Assembly: GCA_004298675.1 (NCBI GenBank)
Contig: SCRI01000058.1
Span: 62,001-126,000, forward strand
Direction: 5' to 3'
From: a bacterium
GTDB lineage: Bacteria; Vulcanimicrobiota; Vulcanimicrobiia; Vulcanimicrobiales; SCRA01
DNA: 64,000 bases
The first letter of the stretch is position 1. Each line of letters starts with the position of its first letter. This document shows positions 44,553-56,349 of the stretch, piece by piece. The notes under the pieces are model-generated. The model did no database searches, had not been told where the DNA came from, and saw only the letters and a list, made by a program, of their open reading frames with translations. A program made the position numbers and the translations under genes.

Positions 44553-45392
44553 ATGCCGATATCGGCCGACGTATTCACCGCCACGGCGCGTGGCAAACGC
44601 AGCGGCGAGGGGCCCAGCAAGGTGCAGCTTTCGGTGCGTTCGTTAAGCGCGCACTACGGCAAACGCCTGGCGATCCGTAACGTGTCGCTCGACTTCAAGC
44701 CGCGTACCGTCACCGCACTCATCGGACCTTCGGGCTGCGGCAAAACCACGTTGCTGCGCTGCCTCAACCGCATTCACGAAGTGACGCGTGGCGCTTCGGT
44801 CAGCGGCGTGGTGGAGCTCGAGGGACAGGATATCTATGCGCCCGGCGTCGATCCGGTGGCCGTGCGCCGGCGCGTCGGCATGGTCTTCCAGCGTCCCAAT
44901 CCGTTCCCCACGATGTCGATTCTCGATAACGTCGTGGCCGGGCTGAGGCTGGTGGGTGAGTGCCGCTCGCGCGGCGAGAAGCTGGAGGTGGCGGAGCGCA
45001 CGCTGCGTCTGGCGGCCCTCTGGGACGAAGTGAAGGACAAGCTCGACCGCTCAGGCCTCTCGCTGTCGGGGGGGCAGCAGCAGCGGTTATGCATCGCGCG
45101 CGCGCTGGCTACCGAACCGGAGGTCCTGCTGATGGACGAGCCGGCCTCGGCTCTCGACCCCATCTCGACCGCCAAGATCGAAGACTTGATGTCGACCCTG
45201 GCCGAGCGCTATACGATCATCGTCGTCACGCACAACATGCAGCAGGCGGCGCGCGTCTCGCAGGAGACCGCCTTCATGCTCGCCGGCGAGGATGGGGTGG
45301 GCGAGCTGGTCGAGTTCGGGCCCACCACCGAGCTCTTCACGCGCCCCAAAGACCGCCGCACTGAGGACTATATTACCGGGCGGTTTGGTTAG
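44553..45392 (+). CDS. pstB: Phosphate ABC transporter ATP-binding protein PstB
   Basis: The 279-residue ATPase drives PstCA. Walker A is GPSGCGKTT, the Q-loop [13 protein letters not shown] is typical of PstB, and the signature [16 protein letters not shown] and Walker [14 protein letters not shown] follow. The H-loop is VVTHNM and the C-terminal part has [26 protein letters not shown]. The frame is open upstream, but homology starts only near residue 24. The ATG at 44553 gives a polar N-terminal stretch of unknown role. The operon ends 9 bases further in a strong terminator. Confidence 0.95.
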   Translation: MPISADVFTATARGKRSGEGPSKVQLSVRSLSAHYGKRLAIRNVSLDFKPRTVTALIGPSGCGKTTLLRCLNRIHEVTRGASVSGVVELEGQDIYAPGVDPVAVRRRVGMVFQRPNPFPTMSILDNVVAGLRLVGECRSRGEKLEVAERTLRLAALWDEVKDKLDRSGLSLSGGQQQRLCIARALATEPEVLLMDEPASALDPISTAKIEDLMSTLAERYTIIVVTHNMQQAARVSQETAFMLAGEDGVGELVEFGPTTELFTRPKDRRTEDYITGRFG

Positions 45393-45401
45393 CGTGAGTG
45401 G

Positions 45402-45441
45402 GGAGAGTAAAAGGGGGCCTTTCGGCCCCCTTTTACTCTCC
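45402..45441. terminator. Bidirectional terminator behind pstB
   Basis: An 18-bp perfect inverted repeat (45402-45419 with 45424-45441, arm GGAGAGTAAAAGGGGGCC) with a TTTC loop carries A4 and T4 runs in the arms. It can stop the pst operon on the plus strand and the small ORF and any transcript on the minus strand. Confidence 0.9.
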
Positions 45442-45498
45442 GTAGTTGTCGTCGAGCGGCTGCTCGTACAGCGGCCGCATCTCTTCCTCTCGTCCCAT
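45433..45498 (-). CDS. Possible micropeptide gene ending in the pst terminator
   Basis: A 21-residue frame beginning MGREEEMRPLY and rich in Glu and Asp runs from ATG 45498. Its TAA lies in the terminator stem, as for many real small genes. GGAAAGGGAAG stands about 3-12 bases before the ATG. No family is recognised. It may be only chance coding in the 238-base spacer. Confidence 0.3.
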   Translation of the reverse strand: MGREEEMRPLYEQPLDDNYGE

Positions 45499-45630
45499 GC
45501 TTCCCTTTCCGCGAACTCTGCCAACGGATCGCCTGGGACTATCGTAACGGAATCGCCTCGGTTGAGAATATGGACTAATGTGACGGCTGCGGCACACCCG
45601 GCTCTGTCATCCGGCTAACGAAGTGCCTCG

Positions 45631-47196
45631 TCATTTCGCCACCTGGCCCACGTGCTCGCGCAGGAGGTGCTTCTGTACCTTGCCGCTAGCGGTCATCGGC
45701 AGCGCGTCGAGGAAGACGACGCGATCGGGGACCTTGTAATCGGCCAAGCGTGCGCGCACGTGGGCGCGCAGCTCCTCCGAGGCGGCCTCCGCATCCGCCA
45801 CCGCTGCAGCGGGCACGATAGCGGCGACACTGCGCTCGCCGAGCACCCGGTCCTCCACGCCGACGACGGCCGCTTGGCGCACCAGCGGGTGCGCGTAGAG
45901 CAGGCTCTCCACCTCGGCGGGATAGATCTTGTAGCCGCCGCGTACGATCATCTCTTTCTTGCGGCCGACGATGCGCACGTAGCCGCCCGCGTCGATGGTG
46001 GCAAGGTCCCCCGTCTTGAACCAGCCTTCGGCGTCGAGAACCTCCTCCGTCTGCGCGGGCTTGTTCCAGTAGCCCTTCATGATGCCGTAGCCGCGGCACT
46101 CCAGCTCGCCGACCTCGCCCGGGCCGGCCAGCGCGCCGTCCACGTCGCGGCGAATGCGGACCTCTGCGCCGGGCAGAGGACGCCCCACGGTCTGCGAGCG
46201 CGTGACGTCGTCGTCGTCGAACGACGTGGCCGTGAGCGTGGGCGAGGTCTCCGTGAGACCGTAGGCGATGAGCACATTGCAGCCCAGCTCGGTACGGATG
46301 CGCCGCACGACGTCGACAGGGCAGGGGGCTCCGGCGATGTAGCCGGTGCGTAACGGCGAGAGATCCAGCTCGTGCAGCTTGGGGCTGGCCAGCTCCAGCA
46401 CGAACATCGTCGGCACGCCGTGGTGTACGGTAACGCGCTCGCGCGCGCAGAGTTCGAGCGCGGCGTCGGCCTTGAACGTCTCCATCAGGACGACGCGCGC
46501 CCCCAGCTGGGCGGCCGTGAGGATGCTCGGGCAGATGCCGAAGATGTGGTAGAGCGGTACCGCCACCAAAAAGACGTCTTGTGGCGTGCAGGCCAACGAT
46601 TCGGCCGTCTTGCGGGCGGTTACCACGAGGTTGCGGTGCGTGAGCATCGCACCCTTGGGCAGGCCCGTGGTTCCCGAGGTGTAGACGATCGCGAAGACGT
46701 CGTCCGGCGTGGCCGCAGCCGGCGTGAACGCGCCGCCGTTGCCGGTGGTCATGCCAGTCCAGTCCGCCGCTTCGGCGCTTTCCGTGGTATCGGCCGCGAG
46801 CACGCGCAGGCGTAAGGCGGGAAGCTCGGAGCGCAAGGCTTGGACGATAGCGCCGTAGTCGGCGTCGCCAGCCGCCTCCATGTGGAAGAGCGCGGCTGCC
46901 CCGGAGTCGGCGAGGATCGCACGCAGATCGTCGCGCCGCAGCCGCGGGTTGATCGGGACGAGCGCGTAGCCGCCCAAGGCGCAGGCCCAGTAGACAATGC
47001 AGAAAGACGGGCGGTTCGGGAGGATGCAGGCGACGCGCTCGCCCGGCGCCAGCCCCTGGTTACGCAGGTGCGCGGCCAGTGCCGTGGCTCGCTCGTGGAG
47101 TTGGCGCCAGGTGACGCGCTCCGCTCCAGACACGAGCGCCGTGGCCTCCGGCAGCGCCGCGCGGTTGTGCTCTAGGATCTGCGCTAGCGTCTCCAT
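45631..47196 (-). CDS. AMP-dependent acyl-CoA ligase (fatty acid/aromatic acid type)
   Basis: The 521-residue enzyme activates a carboxylic acid with ATP to an adenylate and then to its CoA thioester. Core motifs are YTSGTTGLPKGAMLTHRNL (ATP loop), AVPLYHIFGICPSILTA, AYGLTETSPTLT, GWFKTGDLATID, GRKKEMIVRGGYKIYPAEVE (hinge) and the C-terminal ASGKVQKHLLREHV with catalytic Lys. ATG 47196 has AAGGGGGAA about 8 bases before it. It is divergent from an SDR gene. The acyl substrate is unknown; long-chain fatty acid, medium-chain or aromatic acids are possible. Confidence 0.93.
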   Translation of the reverse strand: METLAQILEHNRAALPEATALVSGAERVTWRQLHERATALAAHLRNQGLAPGERVACILPNRPSFCIVYWACALGGYALVPINPRLRRDDLRAILADSGAAALFHMEAAGDADYGAIVQALRSELPALRLRVLAADTTESAEAADWTGMTTGNGGAFTPAAATPDDVFAIVYTSGTTGLPKGAMLTHRNLVVTARKTAESLACTPQDVFLVAVPLYHIFGICPSILTAAQLGARVVLMETFKADAALELCARERVTVHHGVPTMFVLELASPKLHELDLSPLRTGYIAGAPCPVDVVRRIRTELGCNVLIAYGLTETSPTLTATSFDDDDVTRSQTVGRPLPGAEVRIRRDVDGALAGPGEVGELECRGYGIMKGYWNKPAQTEEVLDAEGWFKTGDLATIDAGGYVRIVGRKKEMIVRGGYKIYPAEVESLLYAHPLVRQAAVVGVEDRVLGERSVAAIVPAAAVADAEAASEELRAHVRARLADYKVPDRVVFLDALPMTASGKVQKHLLREHVGQVAK

Positions 47197-47261
47197 GTGC
47201 GTTCCCCCTTCGCGCAACGTTCGCAGGGACGGTGTGGCGCGCCCTGCGAACCTCAGCGGCC

Positions 47262-48020
47262 ATGAGCCTCCCTCGCATCGCATTGGTGACTGGGGCCGCC
47301 TCCGGCCTCGCGCGCGGCGTGTGCATCGACCTCGCGGCGCACGGCTATCGCGTAGCGATCAACTATCGTTCGAGCGTGGAAGCCGCGCGCGAGACGCTAG
47401 CGCGGGCGCAGGCCGCTCGCGCCGACGATCATGCGCTCTTCCAAGCCGACGTCTCCCAGCCCGATCAGGCCGAGAGCCTAGTGCGCGCCGTCGAAGCGCG
47501 CTACGGTCGCGTCGACGTCTTGGTGAATGCGGCGGGCGACATTGTCGTCAAGCCGTTCGAGAGCACCGTGCTCGAGAACTATCGCGCCATGATCGACGGC
47601 AACCTCACGAGCGCCTTTGCCTGCACGCGCGCGGCGCTCCCCGGCATGATCGCGCGGCGCTTTGGGCGCATCATTTTCTTCGGCATGAACGGTAGCAGTG
47701 TCACGTTGGCAGCCAGGCACATGTCGGTCTACGCCGCGGCCAAGGCGGGCGTCGTTGCGCTCGCAAAATGTATCGCCATCGAAGCCGCGCCGTTCAACGT
47801 CACCTGCAACGTGGTCGAGCCGGGCGACATCCGCGAAGGCAAGAACCTCGACATCGCGGCCGCGGCCCAGTTGGCCAAACCCAAGAATCCAACGCTTCAC
47901 GCCGGCTCGTGGCAGGACATCGCGTATGCCATACGCTGTCTGGTGGGCGACGAGTCCGGCTACCTCACGGCCCAGGTGCTGGCCGTGAGCGGCGGCCTGC
48001 AGGAACCCTACGAAGCGTGA
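47262..48020 (+). CDS. SDR family oxidoreductase
   Basis: The 252-residue classical short-chain dehydrogenase uses NAD(P)H. It has the cofactor motif TGAASGLARGVC, the NAAG strand (VLVNAAGDIVVKP), an Asn in the NLTSAFACT region and the YAAAK catalytic pair (MSVYAAAKAGVVALAK). The C-terminal part with NVVEPGDIREGKN is like 3-oxoacyl-ACP reductases. The Ser of the triad is in FGMNGSSVTL. The ATG is preceded by the TGCGAAC motif instead of a Shine-Dalgarno. Its stop overlaps the GT39 start. Its divergence from the acyl-CoA ligase hints at lipid metabolism (inference). Confidence 0.9.
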   Translation: MSLPRIALVTGAASGLARGVCIDLAAHGYRVAINYRSSVEAARETLARAQAARADDHALFQADVSQPDQAESLVRAVEARYGRVDVLVNAAGDIVVKPFESTVLENYRAMIDGNLTSAFACTRAALPGMIARRFGRIIFFGMNGSSVTLAARHMSVYAAAKAGVVALAKCIAIEAAPFNVTCNVVEPGDIREGKNLDIAAAAQLAKPKNPTLHAGSWQDIAYAIRCLVGDESGYLTAQVLAVSGGLQEPYEA

Positions 48021-49510
48021 GCAGCCGCGCGGCGGCGGCACGCTGGGAGGTGGCGGCTTGGGGCGCTGTCGCGCTCATCTTCGCGGCCCGCGTGGTAGGC
48101 GCGTTCACCATCCCCTTGACGGGCGACGAGGCCTACTACTGGGAGTGGAGCCTGCGCCCCGCCGGCGCCTACTACGATCATCCGGCGGGCGTCGCGATGG
48201 TCATCGCGCTCTTCGATCACGGTCTGCGCAGCGCGGCGCTCGTGCGCGTGGGCTTCTTGGCGTGCGGACTCGGTGCCACGCTGGCTCTGGCCGATTTCTC
48301 GGCGCAGATCGCGCACGACCGGCGCGCCGGCGCCGCCGCGGCGCTGCTGCTCAATCTGGCACCGCTGCTCACCGTCGGTGTGGGCGTCGCCTCACCTGAT
48401 GCACCGTATTTGCTTTTTTGGTGCGCCTCACTCGCGCTCGGTAAGCGCGCCTTCGAGCGCGGCGGCTGGTGGTGGATGCTCTTCGGATTCGCGCTGGCGG
48501 GCGCGGTGGAGAGCAGGCTCTTGGGCTTTGCGTTCGCCGCCGGCGCCGGCGTGGCCGCACTGATGCAGCGGCGCGCGGAGGGCGCGCTCGCGCGCTGGTG
48601 GTGGGCGGCACCCGTGGCCTTCGCGGTGGGGCTGCTCCCGCTGCTGCTGTGGAACGGAACGCACCACTGGCAGACGTTTGCGTTCGCGCTCGTGGGCCGC
48701 CACGTCGACGAAGGCCTCTCGCTTGCGCGGGTACTCGGCTTTCTTGCGCTGGCGGTGCTCGTCTTGGGTCCAGGCTGCGCGTTCGCCGCGGCGTGGGCCG
48801 CCGCGAAGGTACTGCGCGTGCGTACGGCTTGGAGCCGTCTGGCGGCCTGGAGCGCCTTGCCGATGGTAGTGCTGCTGGCTGCCCTAGCGCTGCGCGAGCG
48901 CGTGGAGATCTACTGGCTCTACGGCCCCTTCGCGACGCTGATCGGCGTGGCCGGTGCCCTGGCGGTGAAGGAGCACTGGGGACGCGTGCGCTGGAGTTGG
49001 ACGATCGTGTCCTCCGCACTGCTCTTGACGCCGCTGCTGACGGTGCTGGTCGCGCCTTCGCTGACCGTTGCGGCGGCGCTGCACAGCGTCGGCCGCGATC
49101 TGCGCCACAATGGCCCCTTCGAGATCTTCAGCTATCCCATGCTCGCGCGTGACGTTGCACAGCGCGCCCATAGCAGCGGACTCGTGGTAACGGACGGTTA
49201 CGGCCTCTCCAGCTTGTTGGACTTCTATGGGGGCGTCCCGCCCGTCGTCATCGGTTACGATCGCCAGGGGCGTCAGGCGCGCACGTGGTTCGACCGCGAC
49301 GCCGCGCCACGTGAGATCCTCTTCGTGGATAAGGAGGCGCTCGCCACGCGCAGCGACTTCGTCCGGCAGTTTGCACGCGCCTGCGGCAGGACGCTCGATG
49401 CTGGTACGCTCGTTTACGACTATCGGGGCGCCCCCGCACGTACGTACTATCTCACGCGCTGCCTCGACCCGCGCCCCGGCGCATTGCGCATGCTGCTCTG
49501 GGAGGGCTGA
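48017..49510 (+). CDS. Glycosyltransferase family 39 (ArnT/PMT-like) membrane protein
   Basis: The 497-residue protein has about ten to twelve membrane segments and the GT39/PMT_2 pattern. The first loop has PLTGDEAYYWEWSLRPAGAYYDHP (acidic catalytic site DE and YYDHPP-like motif) and SPDAPYLLFWCASLALGKRA. A soluble C-terminal part has DRDAAPREILFVDKEALATRS. Such enzymes move sugars from polyprenyl phosphate to lipid A, proteins or glycans at the outer face of the membrane. It starts at GTG 48017 inside the SDR stop. Which sugar and acceptor cannot be told. Confidence 0.87.
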   Translation: MSSRAAAARWEVAAWGAVALIFAARVVGAFTIPLTGDEAYYWEWSLRPAGAYYDHPAGVAMVIALFDHGLRSAALVRVGFLACGLGATLALADFSAQIAHDRRAGAAAALLLNLAPLLTVGVGVASPDAPYLLFWCASLALGKRAFERGGWWWMLFGFALAGAVESRLLGFAFAAGAGVAALMQRRAEGALARWWWAAPVAFAVGLLPLLLWNGTHHWQTFAFALVGRHVDEGLSLARVLGFLALAVLVLGPGCAFAAAWAAAKVLRVRTAWSRLAAWSALPMVVLLAALALRERVEIYWLYGPFATLIGVAGALAVKEHWGRVRWSWTIVSSALLLTPLLTVLVAPSLTVAAALHSVGRDLRHNGPFEIFSYPMLARDVAQRAHSSGLVVTDGYGLSSLLDFYGGVPPVVIGYDRQGRQARTWFDRDAAPREILFVDKEALATRSDFVRQFARACGRTLDAGTLVYDYRGAPARTYYLTRCLDPRPGALRMLLWEG

Positions 49511-49558
49511 TCGCGCCATACCCGAGGGAGCGGTGGCGCCGGCTGCGAACGTCAGCGC

Positions 49559-49948
49559 ATGTCACGCTACCTGCACACGTCGATCTTCGTCAACGACATG
49601 GCGGCGACGATCGAGTTCTACACGCAGCGGCTCGGCCTGACGCTGCTGAGCGGTCCCATCCATTATCCCGGGAATGCCGATATGGCATTCGTCGGTGCCG
49701 ATTGGAACGCGTACATCGAGTTGGTCTACGATCTCGAAGAGCATCCGCCGTACGCGCTAGGCAACCGCTACGAGCACTTGGCACTCGAGGTCGACGGCGA
49801 TCTGCGCGCGCTCTGCGAACGTTTGCGCGAAGCAGGCGTGAAGATCCTCAGCGCGCCCAAGAAGTCGCCGGGCGGAACGCGCTGGATCGCGTTCGTCGAA
49901 GATCCCAACGGTATTCCGGTCGAGTTGCTCGAGCCCAAGCCGCGCTGA
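49559..49948 (+). CDS. Glyoxalase/VOC family protein (lactoylglutathione lyase-like)
   Basis: The 129-residue protein has the two beta-alpha-beta-beta-beta modules of the VOC fold. Metal ligands of glyoxalase I are in the expected places: His in RYLHTSIFVND, Glu in AYIELVYD, His in RYEHLALEV and Glu in IPVELLEPK. It may detoxify methylglyoxal or be another VOC enzyme; the thiol cofactor in this lineage is unknown. The start has the TGCGAAC motif 17 bases upstream but no Shine-Dalgarno. The 3' half (49768-49948) lies over the C-terminus of the minus-strand chemoreceptor. Confidence 0.85.
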   Translation: MSRYLHTSIFVNDMAATIEFYTQRLGLTLLSGPIHYPGNADMAFVGADWNAYIELVYDLEEHPPYALGNRYEHLALEVDGDLRALCERLREAGVKILSAPKKSPGGTRWIAFVEDPNGIPVELLEPKPR

Positions 49949-52137
49949 TCGTCACCACCGGTGAAGGCGGCCACCCGCGCCTCCAGCGCGCCGCTCTCGC
50001 GGCTGAGGCGCTCCGTCCAGGAGACGGCCGACGCCGCCGCTTCCTGGGCATCGTGCGCGGCGTTGCGGATGCGTTGGGCGTGACGCTCGATCGCGGAAAA
50101 GACTGCGAGCTGCTCGTGCGTGGCATGGGCCACTTCCTCGGCGACGCCGGTGGCCGTCGTAACGCTCGCGCGCACGTCACGACTGAGCGCCACTGTCTCC
50201 CGCAGGGCGGAGCTGGCGTCGCGTGCCATGGCGTGGATGCCGGTGGTGGCGCGCTCGATCTCGGCCGTGCGCCGGGCCTGCTCGGCGGCGATACGCCCGA
50301 TCTCTCCGGCCCCCGCGAACCCGCGCGCCACGTCCTCCACCAAGCGCTCGATCGCGCCGCCGGCGGCAACCGCGCGCTCGACGGCCTCCTTGGCCGCGCC
50401 CTCTGCCCCCTGGGTCTGACCGGCGATCGATTCCGTCTCGCGATGCGAGCGCTCCACCTGACGGCCGATCTCGTCGGCGGCTGTCTGCGACTGCGCGGTG
50501 AGGCGCTGCAACTCTTCGGCGATCACGAAGAAGCCGCGGCCGTGAACGCCGGCTCGCGCGGCTTCGATCGCCGCGTTGAGCGCCAGCAGTTTGGAGCGAT
50601 CGGCCAAGTCTCGCATCTGCTCCACTTGCGTGTTGATGATGCGCCCCTCGGTTACGGAGAGTCCTCGCAGACGCTCCACGGCGTCCAACAGCAAGCCGCC
50701 CATGTTCCGCATCTCGTTGACCAGCGTGTCCGTGGCGGTGCGGGCGTCCGCCGCCAGCGCCTCCACGCTGCCGGCGCGCGATCCCACGGCCAGCGCGTGC
50801 TGCGCCACGCGCTCCGCGTCGGCGGCCAAGGCGCGCCCGGCCGCGTCGGCGCTTTCCACGGCCGCGGTCAGCGTGGCCAGCGTGGCTTCGTTTCCGTCGA
50901 CCCGTTCCACCAGTTCGTCAAGCCTGCGTAAGCCCGAGCGCGAGGCGTCCTCCAAGTCGACGGCGCGCACGCTGATCTGGCGCGTCGTCACGGCCAGCTC
51001 CGCCAGTCCGGTGGCGATGCCTTCGGCGGCGTCGGCCTGCGCCTCGGTGTGCGTGCGTACGGTGCGGCCGGCTTCGAGATTGAAGCGCACGTTGTCCGCA
51101 ATGGCGCGTGAGGCTGAGCCGATGCCCGCGATCAGCGAGCGCAGCGCCGCAGCCAAGACGTTGAAGCCGGTGGCGAGATCGTTCAACTCTTCTTCGTGCA
51201 AGTCCGCGGCCTCGACCGAACCTTCCAGATGTCCCAGTGCCAGCTCGCGGGCTGCCGCGGCTACGCGGCGCACGGGAGAGGCCATGCGCCGCGCCACCAG
51301 CCACGCGGCGGCGCAGGCCAGAATGAAGACCACGAGCGCGATCGAGAGCATCTCGATGGCCAAAGCGCGGACTGGAGCATAGGCGGCGCGTGCGTCCGTT
51401 GCGGCGACCACGCTCAATCCCACGTCAAGCGGGCCAGGCTGCTGAGCCGCGCGCGCAGTCACCAGCGGCGTCCGCGCCGTAAACTCCGGGCCGCCGGCGT
51501 TGATCTGAGAGAGCAGCGGAGCGCCGTCGCGCACCAGAAAGAGGGCGCTGCGGGGATCGAGGGCGACGTCGTGGATCAAGCGTCCCAGCTCTTCCGTCTG
51601 CAGGCGTCCCACCAGTACTCCGGCGGGCCGGCCGCCGTCGTCCACGATCGGCGCGTAGACCACCAGGGTCGGGCGGGCCTGATCGGGGAAGCGCTGAAAG
51701 CCCGCCAGGCCCGCCTGCGTCGCGTGCTCCGCCGCGCGCAGCCAGGGGGCGGTGGGGTCGACCTGCAGCGACCCGGTGCCCACCAGCAGCCGGCCGGAGG
51801 CATCGAAGATCGTGAGATCGATGTAGCGCGTGTCGCCGAAGGCGAAGTCATAGTTGTAGAGCACCTGCGCGCGTTGCCGCTGGTTGAGCCCGGACTTCTT
51901 CAACTGCAGGAAGACCATCGAGCTGAGTTCGTCGACGCGGGCACGCAGGTAGTCTTCGACGGTGACGAGCGTCTGGACGCTGGTTGCGCCGGTGCGTCCG
52001 GCGATTTGTCGACGCAACGCGTCGCGCGCGGTGACGTATCCGGCAATCGTGGTGATCGCGAGGGCGGTCAGCAGCACCGCGGCTACCGCGACGATGAGCG
52101 ATCGGGCGAGGGTGGGGCGGCGAAGTCGTGCGAGCAT
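49768..52137 (-). CDS. Methyl-accepting chemotaxis protein
   Basis: The 789-residue receptor has one N-terminal membrane helix (about residues 10-30), a double-Cache-like extracytoplasmic domain (to about residue 255) and a second membrane helix (about 260-285). The HAMP segment is VRRVAAAARELALGHLEGSVE. The long cytoplasmic coiled coil has the hairpin tip signature SKLLALNAAIEAARAGVHGRGF. The Cache part could bind small acids or amino acids. The last 60 residues (from GLGSSNSTGIPLGSS) are low-complexity and come from the antisense of the VOC gene, so they are probably a tail gained by read-through. No che genes are nearby. Confidence 0.93.
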   Translation of the reverse strand: MLARLRRPTLARSLIVAVAAVLLTALAITTIAGYVTARDALRRQIAGRTGATSVQTLVTVEDYLRARVDELSSMVFLQLKKSGLNQRQRAQVLYNYDFAFGDTRYIDLTIFDASGRLLVGTGSLQVDPTAPWLRAAEHATQAGLAGFQRFPDQARPTLVVYAPIVDDGGRPAGVLVGRLQTEELGRLIHDVALDPRSALFLVRDGAPLLSQINAGGPEFTARTPLVTARAAQQPGPLDVGLSVVAATDARAAYAPVRALAIEMLSIALVVFILACAAAWLVARRMASPVRRVAAAARELALGHLEGSVEAADLHEEELNDLATGFNVLAAALRSLIAGIGSASRAIADNVRFNLEAGRTVRTHTEAQADAAEGIATGLAELAVTTRQISVRAVDLEDASRSGLRRLDELVERVDGNEATLATLTAAVESADAAGRALAADAERVAQHALAVGSRAGSVEALAADARTATDTLVNEMRNMGGLLLDAVERLRGLSVTEGRIINTQVEQMRDLADRSKLLALNAAIEAARAGVHGRGFFVIAEELQRLTAQSQTAADEIGRQVERSHRETESIAGQTQGAEGAAKEAVERAVAAGGAIERLVEDVARGFAGAGEIGRIAAEQARRTAEIERATTGIHAMARDASSALRETVALSRDVRASVTTATGVAEEVAHATHEQLAVFSAIERHAQRIRNAAHDAQEAAASAVSWTERLSRESGALEARVAAFTGGDDQRGLGSSNSTGIPLGSSTNAIQRVPPGDFLGALRIFTPASRKRSQSARRSPSTSSAKCS

Positions 52138-52235
52138 TACCGCTCTACCCTAGGGTGGCGACCTTAATGCAGGCTTATGAAGAGGTGATGATGCGGCAGG
52201 CGTGATGACTCGCGCCGCGAATCGACGCAGGCGGT

Positions 52236-54791
<2,556 letters not shown>

Positions 54792-54819
54792 GACGCGGCG
54801 CCTCCGCAGACGGAGGCGG

Positions 54820-56349
54820 CTGCGGCGCTACGCCCCCTTTGCGATCCTCTGTCTGATCGCGGCGATCGTGCTGGCGGTGCCGGTTGGCTTCGTGCTACGT
54901 CACGCCGGCGGACCCCATGCCGTCAAAGTCGTGCCGGTGGCGCCGGCGGTAGCGCTCGCGCCGTACGTGCGCCTGGAGCCCCACGGTCCGCGCTGGTCGC
55001 CCGCGGCGCTGGCGCGCGCGCATGCCGCCATCGCGGCACTGGCCAATGCGGACGGCATGCCGGCCAAGAGCGGTATCGTGGTCATGTCGCCGCGCGGACA
55101 GGTGTTGTACGAACGTAACGCTGCGAAGCTCCTGGTCCCGGCGTCGACGATGAAGCTCTTGGTGGGCAGCGCGGCCTTCTTTGGATTGGGAGGCGCCTAC
55201 CGTCTGCACACGCGCCTGCTTGCGGCCGCTCCGCCGGACGCCGCGGGCGTCGTCCATGGCGATGTGGTGTTAGCCGGCTCAGGTGATCCGCTGCTTTCCA
55301 GTGCCGATCTCGAAGCCGCCGTCTCGACCTTGAAGAAGGCGGGCGTGCGCCGGGTGGACGGCGCGCTCGTCGTCGACGCCACCGCGTTCTCCGGTCCCGA
55401 GCAGAATCGCACCTGGCTGCCGAGTGACCTCGAGTACGACTACGCGGCGGGGGCTAGCGCGGTTGCGCTGGACCAAGGCGTGGTACAGATCGACGTCACC
55501 CCCACCTCTCCCGGCGCGCCCGCGAGGATTGCGCTGGAGCCGGCCAATGACGCCGTGCATACCACGGGCACGGCGCTGACGACCGCTGGGACGATGTCGC
55601 TCTCCATCGAGCGGGCCGCGGACGGCCGCGGTTTGGTGTTTTCAGGCGGTATCCCAGCCGGGCCCAGGCAGCGCTTCTGGCGCACGGTCGTCGGCGAGCC
55701 GGCGTTCGTGGGCGACGCGTTTGCGCGGATGCTGCGCGCCGGCGGCATCCAGGTCGGGGGCGTGCGGGTTGCGGCGCACCCGGCGCAAGCGCAGGCGGTG
55801 CTGTGGGACCACCCCTCGCAGAGCATCGAGGCACTGGTGCGCGGGATGTTCTTCGATTCGAATAATCACACCGCCGAGCAGTTGCTGCGGGTGATCGGGC
55901 GAGACGTGCCGGCGGGAGCGAACCTGGAGCCGGGAAGCCTGCTGGCCGGTGCCGCGCGCGAGCGGCGCCTGTTCGCAGACGCCGGCGTGGAGCTGGGGGC
56001 GACCCACGTTGCCGACGGCAGCGGCCTCTCGCCGCAGGATCGCATCACGGCCAGCGCGCTGGCGCGCGTCTTGGCGCTCGATCTCTCCTCGCGCGGCGGT
56101 CCACAATTTCTCGAAGAGCTGCCGCGCGCCGGCATCGAGGGGACGGTACACGTGCGCTCGCTCGACGAGGCATCCGGCCTGGTGCGCGCCAAAGACGGGT
56201 ACGAAGATGGGGCAAGCAGCCTCGCCGGATACGTGCAGACACGCCACCACGGCGTGGTAGCCTTCGCTTTCATTGCCGACGATTGGGACTCGCTCGACCG
56301 CGTCTGGCAGCTGGAGGATGAAATCTTGGACCGCGTGAGCATGTTATGA
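54820..56349 (+). CDS. D-alanyl-D-alanine carboxypeptidase/endopeptidase, PBP4 (DacB) type
   Basis: The protein of about 509 residues matches class C penicillin-binding proteins that trim peptidoglycan. Active-site motifs are SxxK in VPASTMKLLV and SxN in FFDSNNHTAEQL. The third motif, normally KTG, reads KDG (VRAKDGYEDGASSLAG), so activity is uncertain. A signal-anchor segment RRYAPFAILCLIAAIVLAVP runs upstream of the first normal start (GTG 54868), and no ATG, GTG or TTG lies between it and the upstream in-frame stop at 54736. CTG 54820, with GGAGG at 54812, is the best start. It overlaps manA by ATGA. Confidence 0.82.
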   Translation: MRRYAPFAILCLIAAIVLAVPVGFVLRHAGGPHAVKVVPVAPAVALAPYVRLEPHGPRWSPAALARAHAAIAALANADGMPAKSGIVVMSPRGQVLYERNAAKLLVPASTMKLLVGSAAFFGLGGAYRLHTRLLAAAPPDAAGVVHGDVVLAGSGDPLLSSADLEAAVSTLKKAGVRRVDGALVVDATAFSGPEQNRTWLPSDLEYDYAAGASAVALDQGVVQIDVTPTSPGAPARIALEPANDAVHTTGTALTTAGTMSLSIERAADGRGLVFSGGIPAGPRQRFWRTVVGEPAFVGDAFARMLRAGGIQVGGVRVAAHPAQAQAVLWDHPSQSIEALVRGMFFDSNNHTAEQLLRVIGRDVPAGANLEPGSLLAGAARERRLFADAGVELGATHVADGSGLSPQDRITASALARVLALDLSSRGGPQFLEELPRAGIEGTVHVRSLDEASGLVRAKDGYEDGASSLAGYVQTRHHGVVAFAFIADDWDSLDRVWQLEDEILDRVSML

